The notes under the pieces: model-generated
What the model saw: the letters and a program-made list of their open reading frames with translations, nothing else
Told to the model about the DNA's origin: nothing
Databases searched by the model: none
Assembly (NCBI GenBank): GCA_016928935.1
Contig: JAFGJU010000007.1
Location: 15,155 to 79,154 of the forward strand
Direction of reading: 5' to 3'
Length of the DNA stretch: 64,000 nucleotides
DNA from: Candidatus Eiseniibacteriota bacterium
Lineage (GTDB): Bacteria > Eisenbacteria > RBG-16-71-46 > JAFGJU01
Shown: positions 8,045-16,922 of the stretch, piece by piece
How the letters are laid out: each line of letters opens with the position of its first letter
Position numbering within the stretch: the first letter of the stretch is position 1
Made by a program: the position numbers and the translations under genes

Positions 8045-10627
8045 TCAGCGTCGGCGCAAGCCCCTGGCGAAGGAGAGCAGAGCGAACGCGCGCAGCGTCC
8101 GTTCTGCTCTCCACTTCTTTGCCCTCCCCAAGAACGGATGTGACGCTCCCGGGTCGGCCGTCCGCACCGAGAGCAGCCGGCTCACCTCGAAACTCACGCA
8201 TCCGTCCACGTCAGTGCGAAACACCCGCGCTCCGACATGCTTGTACGACTCGACCACGTCCCTGGACGGATGGCCGAACCGGTTCTTCCGGCCCACGCTG
8301 AACACAACGTAGTCGGGCCTCACGCTCGCCACGAACCGCTCGCTCAGCGTCTCGGCGGCCCCGTGGTGCGCGGCCTTGACTATGGTGACGGCGGGACGGC
8401 TCTCGCCGCCGGGTCGCCCCACGCCGTGCGCCCGCGGCTCACCGTTCGCTCCGGGGTCGCCTGCCGGTGCGCCGATTCTGTCCGCAACGGCGTCGAGCAC
8501 CGTCGCGCTCACGTCTCCGGTGAAGACCACCCTCACCCCTTCGTACTCCAGCACACACACCACGGACGAATCGTTGAGGGAAGAGGAGGACGTGTCCGGA
8601 CTGGTCCTTCCAGTGGGGTGCAGGAACCGCATGACCGCCTCGCGGCGCCGCGCTCCGCCGGCCGCAGCGCGGATGACCGAACCCGAGCGCGCAGTCGCTT
8701 CCAGCGCGGTTCCACGCGCTCGCGCAGCCCGGGCCACCAGGCCCCACACTGCGCTTGTCGTGTCGGCCCCCGAGGTCATCACGCGGCCGACCTTCCCCCT
8801 CTGAATGAGCCACGGCAGGCCGCCTGCGTGGTCCGAATGAAAGTGCGTCACTATGGCGGCGTCAACTGCGCGGAGGTTCTTGGCCCGCAGGTACGGCGCG
8901 ACAACTCTCTCGCCGCAGTTCCACCCTCCTTTCGCGTCGCCGACGTCGACAAGCAGGCTGCTCCCGTCGGGCAGGCGGAGCAGCGCGGCGTCCCCCTGGC
9001 CGACGTCCAGAAAGTCCACGGTCATCCGTCCCTCGCCTCCCCACGGCAGGCCGGACAGTGCCCCGGCCGGTCCCACCCCGGCGAAACGACCCAGGAGCAT
9101 CGCCACGCAGGACGCCGTCACGACGAGAGCCGCCGTCTTCCCGGGCGGGCCGCGCCTCTCAATTGTGGCGGCCAGGCTCAGAGCGGCGAAGAAGGCACCC
9201 AGGAAGACGACGACCTCCACCACATGCGGCCGCGACAACTCGAGGACTGCGTGCGGCGCTGAAGCTGCCAGCCCGGCCACCAGGTTGCAGAGCCGAAGAA
9301 GGAGCCAGGTGAGGTCGAACGAGTACCCGGCCACCCATGGGAAGACGCCGGCCAGCGCGAGCGAGCAGAACCCGCAGACCAGTCCTGCCGAGGCCAGCGG
9401 AATGCCCAGTAGGTTGGCCGGCACCGCCACGAGCGACACGCTCCCGAACTGAAGCGCGAGCAGCGGCAGCACTCCCAGTTGGGCCACCGAGGTGGTCAAT
9501 GCGGTGGAGCCGGCGTACTTCCACGCCCACCCGGGCATCCTGACCGCCTGTTTCAGTCGCCCGGCCAATCTGGCGGACATGATTATGGACCCGGTCGCCA
9601 GGTACGAAAGCTGAAACCCCGCGTCCCAAAAGTAACGAGGGTTGACGAGCAGCAGTACGGCGCAGCTCCCGAACAGAGGGTTCATCAGGTCCGCGCTCCG
9701 TCTCAGCAGACGAGACGCCGCCACCCACGTCAGCATCAGGGCCGCTCGCACGGTCGGAGGCTGGAACCCGGAGAGGCTGCAGTAGAACCACACCAGGGCC
9801 GCCGCCCCTGCCAAGGCCGCGCGGTCACGAATTCCCACACCTTTCAAGAGAATGAGCGCCGCCAGCCCCACCAGAGCCGTGTGCATTCCCGACACGGACA
9901 GGATGTGCACCAGTCCCGAGTCTCTGAACGCGACCTTCGTCTCCTGCGAGAACTCCCCCCTCTCCCCAAGTACCAGGGCCAGCAGGAACGCTCTCTCCTC
10001 CCCCACCATCCGCTTCTGAATCGTCTCTCGTGCCCACCGCCTGAGCGGCGCCACGTAGGCCCCGACCACTCCGCCCGAAGAGCGCCCCCTCTTGACCAGC
10101 GGACGCAGAAACCCGGGCACATCCAGGACGTACCAGACATTCTGCTGGAAGAGATAGGCGGCCTCGCTGTATCCCCCGTCGTTGCGACGACCCGCCGAGT
10201 TTCTGAGGCTGCCGGTCACAGTCAGTGTGTCGCCGGGGCGTAAGTCCGCCGGCAGGCTCCTCAGCCTGACGAGCACCCTTCTGCCCGAGGTCTTCATCAC
10301 CACGGAACCGCCGGTCTGAGACTGCTGCGCAAACCCACACACTGTGCCGCGCAGCGTCACAGTCCTCTCTCCCAAGACCCGGACATTTGCGCACTGGGCC
10401 GTGACCCGTTCCGACGCAACCAGGCCCACCGCGGACACGAGGAGTGAGGCCGTCAACAAGCCGCGCAGGGTCCGGAGAACGGAGGAAGACCCTCCGGCGA
10501 GCCCCAGGACAACACCCGACCCGCACGCCACGGCGACGAGGAGCCAGCCCTCCGGACACAGGCACATGGAGAGCCCCGTGCCGGCCGCCACGCACACGCA
10601 GAATCTGGCGCTTCCGCAGTCCCACAC
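8045..10627 (-). CDS. comEC: ComEC/Rec2-family DNA-uptake channel
   Basis: 860 residues beginning at GTG. Layout: hydrophobic N-terminus, an OB-like DUF4131 region (~60-190), a polytopic competence domain (~215-500, with the motif HILSVSGMHTALVG), and a C-terminal metallo-beta-lactamase domain starting at FLDVGQGDAALLRLPDGSSLL. The metal motif is HFHSDHAGG near residue 595. The family carries single-stranded DNA across the inner membrane during transformation, and the C-terminal domain is thought to be the nuclease. No other competence gene is nearby. The long open frames on the opposite strand are antisense shadows of this gene. It converges on fbp with only 13 bp between them. Confidence 0.95.
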   Translation of the reverse strand: MWDCGSARFCVCVAAGTGLSMCLCPEGWLLVAVACGSGVVLGLAGGSSSVLRTLRGLLTASLLVSAVGLVASERVTAQCANVRVLGERTVTLRGTVCGFAQQSQTGGSVVMKTSGRRVLVRLRSLPADLRPGDTLTVTGSLRNSAGRRNDGGYSEAAYLFQQNVWYVLDVPGFLRPLVKRGRSSGGVVGAYVAPLRRWARETIQKRMVGEERAFLLALVLGERGEFSQETKVAFRDSGLVHILSVSGMHTALVGLAALILLKGVGIRDRAALAGAAALVWFYCSLSGFQPPTVRAALMLTWVAASRLLRRSADLMNPLFGSCAVLLLVNPRYFWDAGFQLSYLATGSIIMSARLAGRLKQAVRMPGWAWKYAGSTALTTSVAQLGVLPLLALQFGSVSLVAVPANLLGIPLASAGLVCGFCSLALAGVFPWVAGYSFDLTWLLLRLCNLVAGLAASAPHAVLELSRPHVVEVVVFLGAFFAALSLAATIERRGPPGKTAALVVTASCVAMLLGRFAGVGPAGALSGLPWGGEGRMTVDFLDVGQGDAALLRLPDGSSLLVDVGDAKGGWNCGERVVAPYLRAKNLRAVDAAIVTHFHSDHAGGLPWLIQRGKVGRVMTSGADTTSAVWGLVARAARARGTALEATARSGSVIRAAAGGARRREAVMRFLHPTGRTSPDTSSSSLNDSSVVCVLEYEGVRVVFTGDVSATVLDAVADRIGAPAGDPGANGEPRAHGVGRPGGESRPAVTIVKAAHHGAAETLSERFVASVRPDYVVFSVGRKNRFGHPSRDVVESYKHVGARVFRTDVDGCVSFEVSRLLSVRTADPGASHPFLGRAKKWRAERTLRAFALLSFARGLRRR

Positions 10628-10760
10628 GTCTCATCACCCGACTGACCGGCGGGGCAACGTTTGTGCCAGACGGCACCGTCGAGCATTCAGCGCCGTATGC
10701 GGGGTGCGCGCCGAGAGCGTGTGAACAAAGTCTACGGAAGCGAACTCAGGGTTGGCGGAA

Positions 10761-10782
10761 GCCGCGGCGCCCGCGCCGCGGC
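10761..10782 (-). terminator. GC-rich palindrome between PEGA gene and comEC
   Basis: A perfect 10-bp inverted repeat, GCCGCGGCGC / GCGCCGCGGC, separated by 2 nt lies about 50 bp after the stop of the upstream minus-strand gene. Only a weak pyrimidine run follows on the minus strand, so it may terminate or only stall transcription before comEC. Confidence 0.4.
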
Positions 10783-10834
10783 GCGAGGAAAGACAATGCA
10801 GTGCTCAGTCAACCGGCATGCGAACTGCGTCTAC

Positions 10835-12979
10835 CTAGGGAACACTCCGCACTTCCGAGTAGTATTCCATTCCTTCGGAGGTTCTCGCCCTGGCGAAGTA
10901 CTTGAGCACCCCTCCTCCGGACAGGATGCTCTCGGGTATCACTGAGGCGTAGACGCCACGCGAGCCCGGCACGAGGACCATCGGTTGCCACCGCACCTGC
11001 GTCCCCCCGGACTTCTCCAGGTACAACGACACGTCCGACAGAATGGCCTCTCGCTTGTTCACAAGGGACGCGTACACCATAAGCTCGCCGCCGGGGGCGC
11101 GCGTCTCCAGGCAGTCGATGACGACCGGCTCTCCACCGCCGAACTCCGCCCGGATGAAGTGCTTGCCTCCCGGTCTGACGTCTATGACGAACACGGAAGC
11201 GGAGTGCCCCTCCAGGCCGCCGACCTTGACACTGTGGAGGCCCGGCTTCGCGTCTATCTTGGCCGGGGTGGTCCCGACCCTCTTTGCGTCAAGGTACACT
11301 GGGGCGCCGCCGGCGTCCTCAAAACCCTCCTCCGTCATCACCCGGGAAGTCACCCGCACCTGGCCGGTAGTCGGCAGCTTACCGGCTTTCACATCAACTT
11401 CCGAGATTCCGCCGTAGGTGACCACCACTTCCTCCTGCCACGGACTGAAGCCCTCTCCCTCAACCTTGACTACGTGCAGACCCGCGGGGATGCTCTCCAG
11501 GAGACAGGGGGTGTACCCCTTTAGCTCATCGTCCAGATAGACGGACAGACCGCCCTTCGCGCCCGAGCTCACGGATATGCCGCCTATGAAGGCAACGTTC
11601 ACGCTGGCCGTGTCGCCGGGCTGGAGCGACACGCTCCCCGCCCATTCACCCAGTTCGCCCAACCGCAGCTTCACTTCGTGCATTCCGGGTGAGATCGGCA
11701 CTGTCGAGACCGGGGTGCGGGACGAGATGACTCTGTCGTCGATGACGACCTCCGCTCCCGACGGAACAGACCCCAGGACGAGCGTGCCCATGCCGGCATT
11801 CGCGGCCACGCCCTCCGGCTCCCCGTTCCGGCCACCGCCCAACGAGAATAAGCGCAGCGTCCTGCCCTGACCCGACCAAAGAGCGTACCCAGCCACGCAG
11901 ACCGCAACTGCGGCGATGACCACGCCAAGGCTGCGCACCGGCACGTTCAGCGTGTGCCTCCCTGCCGCGTCCGGCGCCGCCTCCATCGTCGCCGCCCCTT
12001 CCGTGGTTCCCCGTTCGTAAGGCTGCTGCTCGGCAGCGGCTACCGCGCTCTGCCGGCTCGCCCCCTCCCATACGTTGGCATCTTCTTCCGGCTGGGGCTC
12101 CTTCGTCCCCTGGGATGGCATTCCAGGCTCCACCGCCCCCTCGGGTCCCGCGAGCGACCCGGCGGCCCCGGTCGTCGGGCTCGTCTCCTGGCGCTCGCCC
12201 TCCTCACGTCCGTCTTCACGCAACAGCTCTTCGGACAACAGGCCGCCGGCCCCCCTCTTGATGTCCTCCCTGAGCGTCGTATACCAGGTCACATCTGTCT
12301 CGCCGGCCGCGCTGCGCCCGCCGACCGCCGAGAGCGCCGCCTGCGACCCCACAACGACGAGTCCTCCACCCCCGCCCCCGAAGACGGCCTCGCAGCACTC
12401 CGAGGCACTGCCCTGCGCACACCTCACTGCCTGCCTCAAGCTCTCAACCCAAGCCTCCCCACCTTCGACCCCCGGCGTGGCCAGGACCAAGACCGCGTCG
12501 TCGGACACACCCCTCTTCACCATCTCCATGCTCACCTTGAGCGACGTACCCAACCCCGATTGGTCTTCCCCTCCCTCTTCGGTGGGCAGAAGACGCCGGA
12601 CGCCCGCCGCAGTGACCGTGTAGGCGGCGCACTTGCCGGCCCCGGCCACCTCGATCACGTCCCCCACGACGCGGACGGCCGCCAGCGACACCTCCCCGAT
12701 TCCCTGGGCGGGTCCCTGTTTCTCACCGAAGAGGCCCGCATGCACTGCCTGGAAGAACCGGACGAGCAAGTCCGGGCCCTGCCCCGCGTCTCCCTTCAAC
12801 CGTGCCGCGGCAAAGCTCTCAGCTAGGAACCTTCTCAGCCAGGCCAAGCTTTCTTCGTCAAGCTCCCTGTGCGCGCAAGCCACAAAACCGCACGCGCCGC
12901 TCTCGTCAGCCAGAGCGAACGTGCCGGTCGTGTTCGAGAAACACGAGATGACCCTGGTTTCCAATGATCTCTGCCTCAC
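10835..12979 (-). CDS. PP2C-like domain / TM / PEGA-repeat protein
   Basis: 714 residues. Residues 1-~205 look like a PP2C/SpoIIE phosphatase core (VISCFSNTTGTFALADESG, VRVVGDVIEVAGAGKCAAYTV, SDDAVLVLATPGV). However, the metal-binding Asp positions of active PP2C (DGMGG, GDSR) are replaced, for example by AGKCAAY, so it is probably a pseudo-phosphatase. A low-complexity linker leads to one membrane segment (~residues 352-370). At least two PEGA modules follow (GTLVLGSVPSGAEVVIDD; ISVSSGAKGGLSVYLDDELKGYTP), then a beta-rich tail. The N-terminus would be cytoplasmic and the PEGA part periplasmic. Its start overlaps the stop of the TPR gene by 4 bp, implying translational coupling. Confidence 0.75.
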   Translation of the reverse strand: MRQRSLETRVISCFSNTTGTFALADESGACGFVACAHRELDEESLAWLRRFLAESFAAARLKGDAGQGPDLLVRFFQAVHAGLFGEKQGPAQGIGEVSLAAVRVVGDVIEVAGAGKCAAYTVTAAGVRRLLPTEEGGEDQSGLGTSLKVSMEMVKRGVSDDAVLVLATPGVEGGEAWVESLRQAVRCAQGSASECCEAVFGGGGGGLVVVGSQAALSAVGGRSAAGETDVTWYTTLREDIKRGAGGLLSEELLREDGREEGERQETSPTTGAAGSLAGPEGAVEPGMPSQGTKEPQPEEDANVWEGASRQSAVAAAEQQPYERGTTEGAATMEAAPDAAGRHTLNVPVRSLGVVIAAVAVCVAGYALWSGQGRTLRLFSLGGGRNGEPEGVAANAGMGTLVLGSVPSGAEVVIDDRVISSRTPVSTVPISPGMHEVKLRLGELGEWAGSVSLQPGDTASVNVAFIGGISVSSGAKGGLSVYLDDELKGYTPCLLESIPAGLHVVKVEGEGFSPWQEEVVVTYGGISEVDVKAGKLPTTGQVRVTSRVMTEEGFEDAGGAPVYLDAKRVGTTPAKIDAKPGLHSVKVGGLEGHSASVFVIDVRPGGKHFIRAEFGGGEPVVIDCLETRAPGGELMVYASLVNKREAILSDVSLYLEKSGGTQVRWQPMVLVPGSRGVYASVIPESILSGGGVLKYFARARTSEGMEYYSEVRSVP

Positions 12980-14349
12980 TCCGTCATGTTCTTCCTGACG
13001 TCCTGCATCTCCGCGTCCTCCTGGGCCCTGTCCATGTACGCCTTCCAGGCGCGACGCGCCTTTTCCTTCTGACCCTTCGCCTGATACGCAAGCCCGAGCT
13101 GATAGTAGGCGGGTGCATAGCCCGGGTTGAGCGAGACGGCCTTGTCAAAGCACTCGACCGCCTTGTCCAGGGCTCCCTTCTCCCTCAGTATGATGCCCAT
13201 ATTGACCAGAATGTCCGACGAACACAGCCCTCCTGCCACGACCTTGCGGTACTCGTCCAGGGCCGCGTCCAGGTCCCCTTTCTTGAACAGCGCGAATGCC
13301 AGGCTGTTCCTGGCGACGAGATAGCCCGGGTTCACCTTCAGGGCCACCCGCAGCTCCTCGAGCGCCTCGTCCTGTCTACCCATCTCGAGATAGAGCAGAC
13401 TCAGGTTGTACCGCACGTCGGGGTACCCCGGCTTGAGAGCCCTGGCCGCCTCGAACTGCTCCGCAGCCTCCTGGGCCATGCCTCTCGCCGAATACTCGAA
13501 ACCCAGCGACACGCACGCCTTCACCGAGTCCGGCTCGGCCTCCACGGCCTTCCGTAGGTGCGCCAGAGACTCGTCCTCCTTGTCCTGGGCCGACTCTATC
13601 AGGGCCAGGTTCCCGTAGTAGTTTGCCAGACTCGGCATGGCCCGCAGGCTCAACCTGTACTCACCCTCGGCCTGAGCGAAGAGTCCGTTGGCCGCGTAGG
13701 CGTGCCCCATCTGGTCGTGAAGCTCATGCAGGAACGGGTTGAACTCGTGGCCGCCGATGTACTCCCGGAAAGCCTCAGTGCACAGCCTGCCGTCCTGAAT
13801 GAGCCCGAACTCAGCGAACACCTCGCCGTAAGGCGGACACAATCTCACCGCTTCAGCCAGTCTCGCCATTGCCGCGTCCCTGTCGCCCAGAAGGAAGTAC
13901 GCAATACCGAGGTTGTGAGGGAAAAGCGCGCTCCGCGGGCTCGCGGCTGCACCGTCCCTCAGGTGGGCCGCCGCTTCATCGTATTTCTTTTCCTTCATCC
14001 TGAGGCAGGCCAGAGCTCCCAAGGCCTGCGGCCTCGTGTCCTCTCCGAGCGCCTCCACAAACAGGGACTCGGCCTCAACACCCCTTCCCAGCTCGGCGAG
14101 GGCATATCCGAGGTTGAACCTGGCGACGGAGTATGTCCGGTTTATGCGCACGGCCGTTTCGAAACAAACCCTCGCAGCGTCGAACTTGCCCTGCTTGAAT
14201 CGGATCAGGCCAAGGCGGTTGTGGAGGTCGGGAAAACGCGGGTGCATCTCCAGTTCCTCGGTAATGACCCGCTCGACCTCGTTCATGATGTCAAGCACTA
14301 CGCGGAGCCCGCCTGGCATCACGTCAACGTCGTGACTCTTCTTGTCCAT
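12976..14349 (-). CDS. TPR repeat protein
   Basis: 457 residues made almost wholly of tetratricopeptide repeats (for example YSVARFNLGYALAELGRG, NPGYAPAYYQLGLAYQAKGQ), with no signal peptide and no catalytic domain. It sits between the BON gene, which it overlaps by 31 bp, and the PP2C-like/PEGA gene, which it overlaps by 4 bp. The three probably form one operon read from the promoter at 14715-14743. A scaffold role for the downstream membrane protein is an inference from this coupling. Confidence 0.88.
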   Translation of the reverse strand: MDKKSHDVDVMPGGLRVVLDIMNEVERVITEELEMHPRFPDLHNRLGLIRFKQGKFDAARVCFETAVRINRTYSVARFNLGYALAELGRGVEAESLFVEALGEDTRPQALGALACLRMKEKKYDEAAAHLRDGAAASPRSALFPHNLGIAYFLLGDRDAAMARLAEAVRLCPPYGEVFAEFGLIQDGRLCTEAFREYIGGHEFNPFLHELHDQMGHAYAANGLFAQAEGEYRLSLRAMPSLANYYGNLALIESAQDKEDESLAHLRKAVEAEPDSVKACVSLGFEYSARGMAQEAAEQFEAARALKPGYPDVRYNLSLLYLEMGRQDEALEELRVALKVNPGYLVARNSLAFALFKKGDLDAALDEYRKVVAGGLCSSDILVNMGIILREKGALDKAVECFDKAVSLNPGYAPAYYQLGLAYQAKGQKEKARRAWKAYMDRAQEDAEMQDVRKNMTE

Positions 14350-14624
14350 TTGCCGCTCTTCTTCTCAAAATTGCTCAGCCTGAATATGACGTCCTTCACC
14401 CCGCTGATCGAACGGATGTCCTTCTCCAGCCTGTGTACCACCCTCACCAGATCCTCCTCTTCCTCCAACTCGTCACAGATCCTCCTCCGGTATGTCTGCC
14501 GGAACATCCCCTTGAGATACACGACACCGTTGGACGTCCCGAAGTCCATCCTTGAGGTGTCTATCCACCGCCTCACAAGGACGCTCCTCACGAACGCGTT
14601 GATTCTGTAATCTTCAACCGACAC
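14319..14624 (-). CDS. Small BON-domain protein
   Basis: A GTG start at 14624 is preferred: it has CGGAGGA a few bases upstream. The more distal ATG at 14702 would lie only about 6 nt after the predicted transcription start. This gives 101 residues that match one BON domain (an initial helix, then GTSNGVVYLKGMF, then a helix ending in ISGVKDVIFRLSN). BON domains bind phospholipid or act as small adaptor folds. No export signal is visible with this start. First gene of the BON-TPR-PEGA operon. Confidence 0.7.
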   Translation of the reverse strand: MSVEDYRINAFVRSVLVRRWIDTSRMDFGTSNGVVYLKGMFRQTYRRRICDELEEEEDLVRVVHRLEKDIRSISGVKDVIFRLSNFEKKSGKWTRRVTTLT

Positions 14625-14714
14625 CAGGTCCTCCGGAGTCGCTGCCGCCGTAGCGCCGCCACCTCGCGGGTGTCCGAGCAAGAGCGAGACCATCCAATAC
14701 ATATTTTCGGCCGC

Positions 14715-14743
14715 AACATACTACAGCACCAGTTGGTTGTCAA
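14715..14743 (-). promoter_or_regulatory. Sigma-70-type promoter of the BON-TPR-PEGA operon
   Basis: On the minus strand TTGACA (14743-14738), a 17-bp spacer and TATGTT (14720-14715). The predicted start is near 14708. Confidence 0.7.
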
Positions 14744-15115
14744 CTGCCCCCGGCGCCTTGCGCGACACGGGCCTGGGAGTGTCCGGATGGCGCCGAGAGT
14801 GTCGCATGGGGGAGGGTTCAACAGAAGTGCTGGTATATCATATTGTCATATAGTAGGTTAACTCTTGAGCGCTTTCTCCTAACATGGGGCCGATTGGCGT
14901 CCGATATCCCAAATGACGCAAGGTCTGCTGCAGGCGCTCGCGCGAGACGGATTTCACACCGGCCGTGGACGCAATTCTGGCTGCGAAGCAAAGGGGCGGA
15001 CCCTGCACGCCGTACCGGTGTATTACTGGTAACTGATGATGTGGCAACCTATTGCTCCCCTCATTAGGGTCCTGACAGGCTCCGCTTGAGCGCCCGGGGC
15101 AGGACGAAAAAAAGC
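14744..15115. other. Intergenic stretch with no gene recognised
   Basis: About 370 bp between divergent units. No open frame has a ribosome site or a recognisable product, and no tRNA-like fold or repeat family is evident. The stretch is locally more AT-rich around 14835-14880. Confidence 0.5.
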
Positions 15116-15144
15116 TTGCACGCCGGAGAGGGGTCTAGTATCAT
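15116..15144 (+). promoter_or_regulatory. Sigma-70-type promoter of the transglycosylase
   Basis: TTGCAC (15116-15121), a 17-bp spacer and TATCAT (15139-15144), about 40 bp before the chosen TTG start. Confidence 0.7.
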
Positions 15145-15185
15145 GCCGTTCATTCGGCGGCTTCAACTTGGGAGGTCTGACCCTC

Positions 15186-16874
15186 TTGGTTTCCTACTGT
15201 TCGCTGCTTCGGTGTACTGCATGGACGGCCTTGGCCTCTTGCATACTACTGGCTGGGGTCGCCGCGGCCGCCCCACAACAGATGGGGCATTCCCATAGAA
15301 GTCGTGCACTTCAGAAGACCAACGCCCTCTACGATTCCGGCCTGAGGTTGCTCGCGCAGGGCGAATATGAGAAGGCATCTGACAGCTTTCACTCTGCCCT
15401 GCTGGAGGCGCGGGAGCTCCTGGCTGAAGGTCACCTTGACGCCGACGAGGCCCGGGCCATGAAGACGCTGTCAGAAAAGGCCGAGCACTTGTCATCACGC
15501 GCCTTGCACCGGAAGCTGTTCCTGGACTACACAGGGCCGTCGTCGGCCGCCCAGGTAACGACTGACGAGTCGTCGTACGCCGGCTACGATTCCCTGACGG
15601 TTCCTGACATGCTCCCTTCCGTCCGACCCGAGATGAACGCCAAGGTCAAGAAATGGATAGAGTTCTACGGCCGTGACGGCGGCAAGCTCTTCGTGAATTG
15701 GTTGAAGAGGTCGGCCCAGTACATGGGGCTCGTGAAGGGCATACTCAGGCAGGAGGGTGTTCCGGAGGAACTGGCCTACCTGATTCTCGTCGAAAGCGGC
15801 TTCAACTTGCAGGCCAGGAGCTGGGCTCACGCAGTCGGTCCGTGGCAGTTTATCCTTGGCACGGCTCGGCTGTTCGGTCTCAAGGTGGACCCGTGGCTGG
15901 ACGAACGGTGCGACCCCGAGAGGTCCACCGTGGCGGCGGCCAGGTACCTCAAACACCTTTACTCGTTGTTCGATTCCTGGCCCCTGGCAATAGCCGCCTA
16001 CAACAGCGGCGAGGGCACCATAACCAGGGCGTTGGCGCGCCAGAAGACAGACAACTTCTGGTCTCTGAGGCTGCCCAGGCAGACCGAGGAATACGTGCCG
16101 CAGTTCATGGCGGCCCTCCACATGGCGAACGACCCGACTAGGTACGGGCTCACCCAGGAGGTGCCGGCCGCTCTGCCCTACGACGAGGTCATTGTGGACG
16201 GGCCCGTGGACCTCAAGACCATATGCAAGGCTTGCGAGATCCCCCTGGACACGGTGAAGCTCCTGAACCCGTCATTCAGGAAGAACAGGAGTCCGGCGCG
16301 GAGCGGGGGCATCAGAGTGAGAGTACCGCAATCGAAGACCCAGGAATACGTCGCTGTGCTGGCCCAGCAGGGCATAGAGGCGACACTCAGGCCGACGTCC
16401 CAAGCGCCCGCGCGCACACCAGACTACCTGCGCTCGGTCGGCACGTCGGGACGACCGGACAACGCCTCTGCTACCCAGACAGCCGCGAAGACTGTCACTC
16501 CCGCCGTATCGTCCACCGCAGAGGAGGAGCTCTACCTAACCTACAAGGTTCGAAAGGGCGACTCTGTGTACAGGATCGCCAGGAATTTCGACGTGAGCAT
16601 CGAAGACATCAAGGAGCATAACGACATAGGCAGGGTAATCAGGCCGGGACAGAAACTGCTCATACCCAGAGACGCCGTCAAGCTGGCGGCGGCCCCTTCG
16701 CCGAGAGAGGTCAGCCGCTCCAGCAAACTCGAACACGTCGTGCGCCGCGGCGACACACTGTACGGCATTGCCAGGGCCTACGGTGTGAGAGTGGACGAGA
16801 TCGTGAAGTGGAACGGCCTCAGGTCGGCTCGCGTCATACGGCCGGGTCAAAGACTCGTGCTTTTTCCCGACTAG
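15186..16874 (+). CDS. mltD: MltD-like membrane-bound lytic transglycosylase with two LysM
   Basis: A TTG start at 15186 has GGGAGGT 9 nt upstream and gives a clean signal peptide. An in-frame TTG at 15168 lacks a site. The protein has 562 residues. After an alpha-helical region (~30-95) comes a GH23/SLT domain: ILVESGFN with catalytic Glu203, then AVGPWQFILGTARLFGL and AIAAYNSGEGTI. Two LysM modules close the protein (~448-495, ~518-561; RKGDSVYRIARNFDVS and RRGDTLYGIARAYGVR). It cleaves peptidoglycan to 1,6-anhydromuropeptides in the periplasm. The domain order matches MltD. No lipobox is obvious with this start. Confidence 0.92.
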   Translation: MVSYCSLLRCTAWTALASCILLAGVAAAAPQQMGHSHRSRALQKTNALYDSGLRLLAQGEYEKASDSFHSALLEARELLAEGHLDADEARAMKTLSEKAEHLSSRALHRKLFLDYTGPSSAAQVTTDESSYAGYDSLTVPDMLPSVRPEMNAKVKKWIEFYGRDGGKLFVNWLKRSAQYMGLVKGILRQEGVPEELAYLILVESGFNLQARSWAHAVGPWQFILGTARLFGLKVDPWLDERCDPERSTVAAARYLKHLYSLFDSWPLAIAAYNSGEGTITRALARQKTDNFWSLRLPRQTEEYVPQFMAALHMANDPTRYGLTQEVPAALPYDEVIVDGPVDLKTICKACEIPLDTVKLLNPSFRKNRSPARSGGIRVRVPQSKTQEYVAVLAQQGIEATLRPTSQAPARTPDYLRSVGTSGRPDNASATQTAAKTVTPAVSSTAEEELYLTYKVRKGDSVYRIARNFDVSIEDIKEHNDIGRVIRPGQKLLIPRDAVKLAAAPSPREVSRSSKLEHVVRRGDTLYGIARAYGVRVDEIVKWNGLRSARVIRPGQRLVLFPD

Positions 16875-16907
16875 AGCCCGGAATAGCCTGTCGACTCGAC
16901 CCGGGCT
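16875..16907. terminator. Possible bidirectional terminator between convergent genes
   Basis: AGCCCGG (16875-16881) and CCGGGCT (16901-16907) form a 7-bp stem in the 48-bp gap between the convergent transglycosylase and PorV-like genes. T-runs are weak on both sides. Confidence 0.35.
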
Positions 16908-16922
16908 AACCGCCTACAGCCC

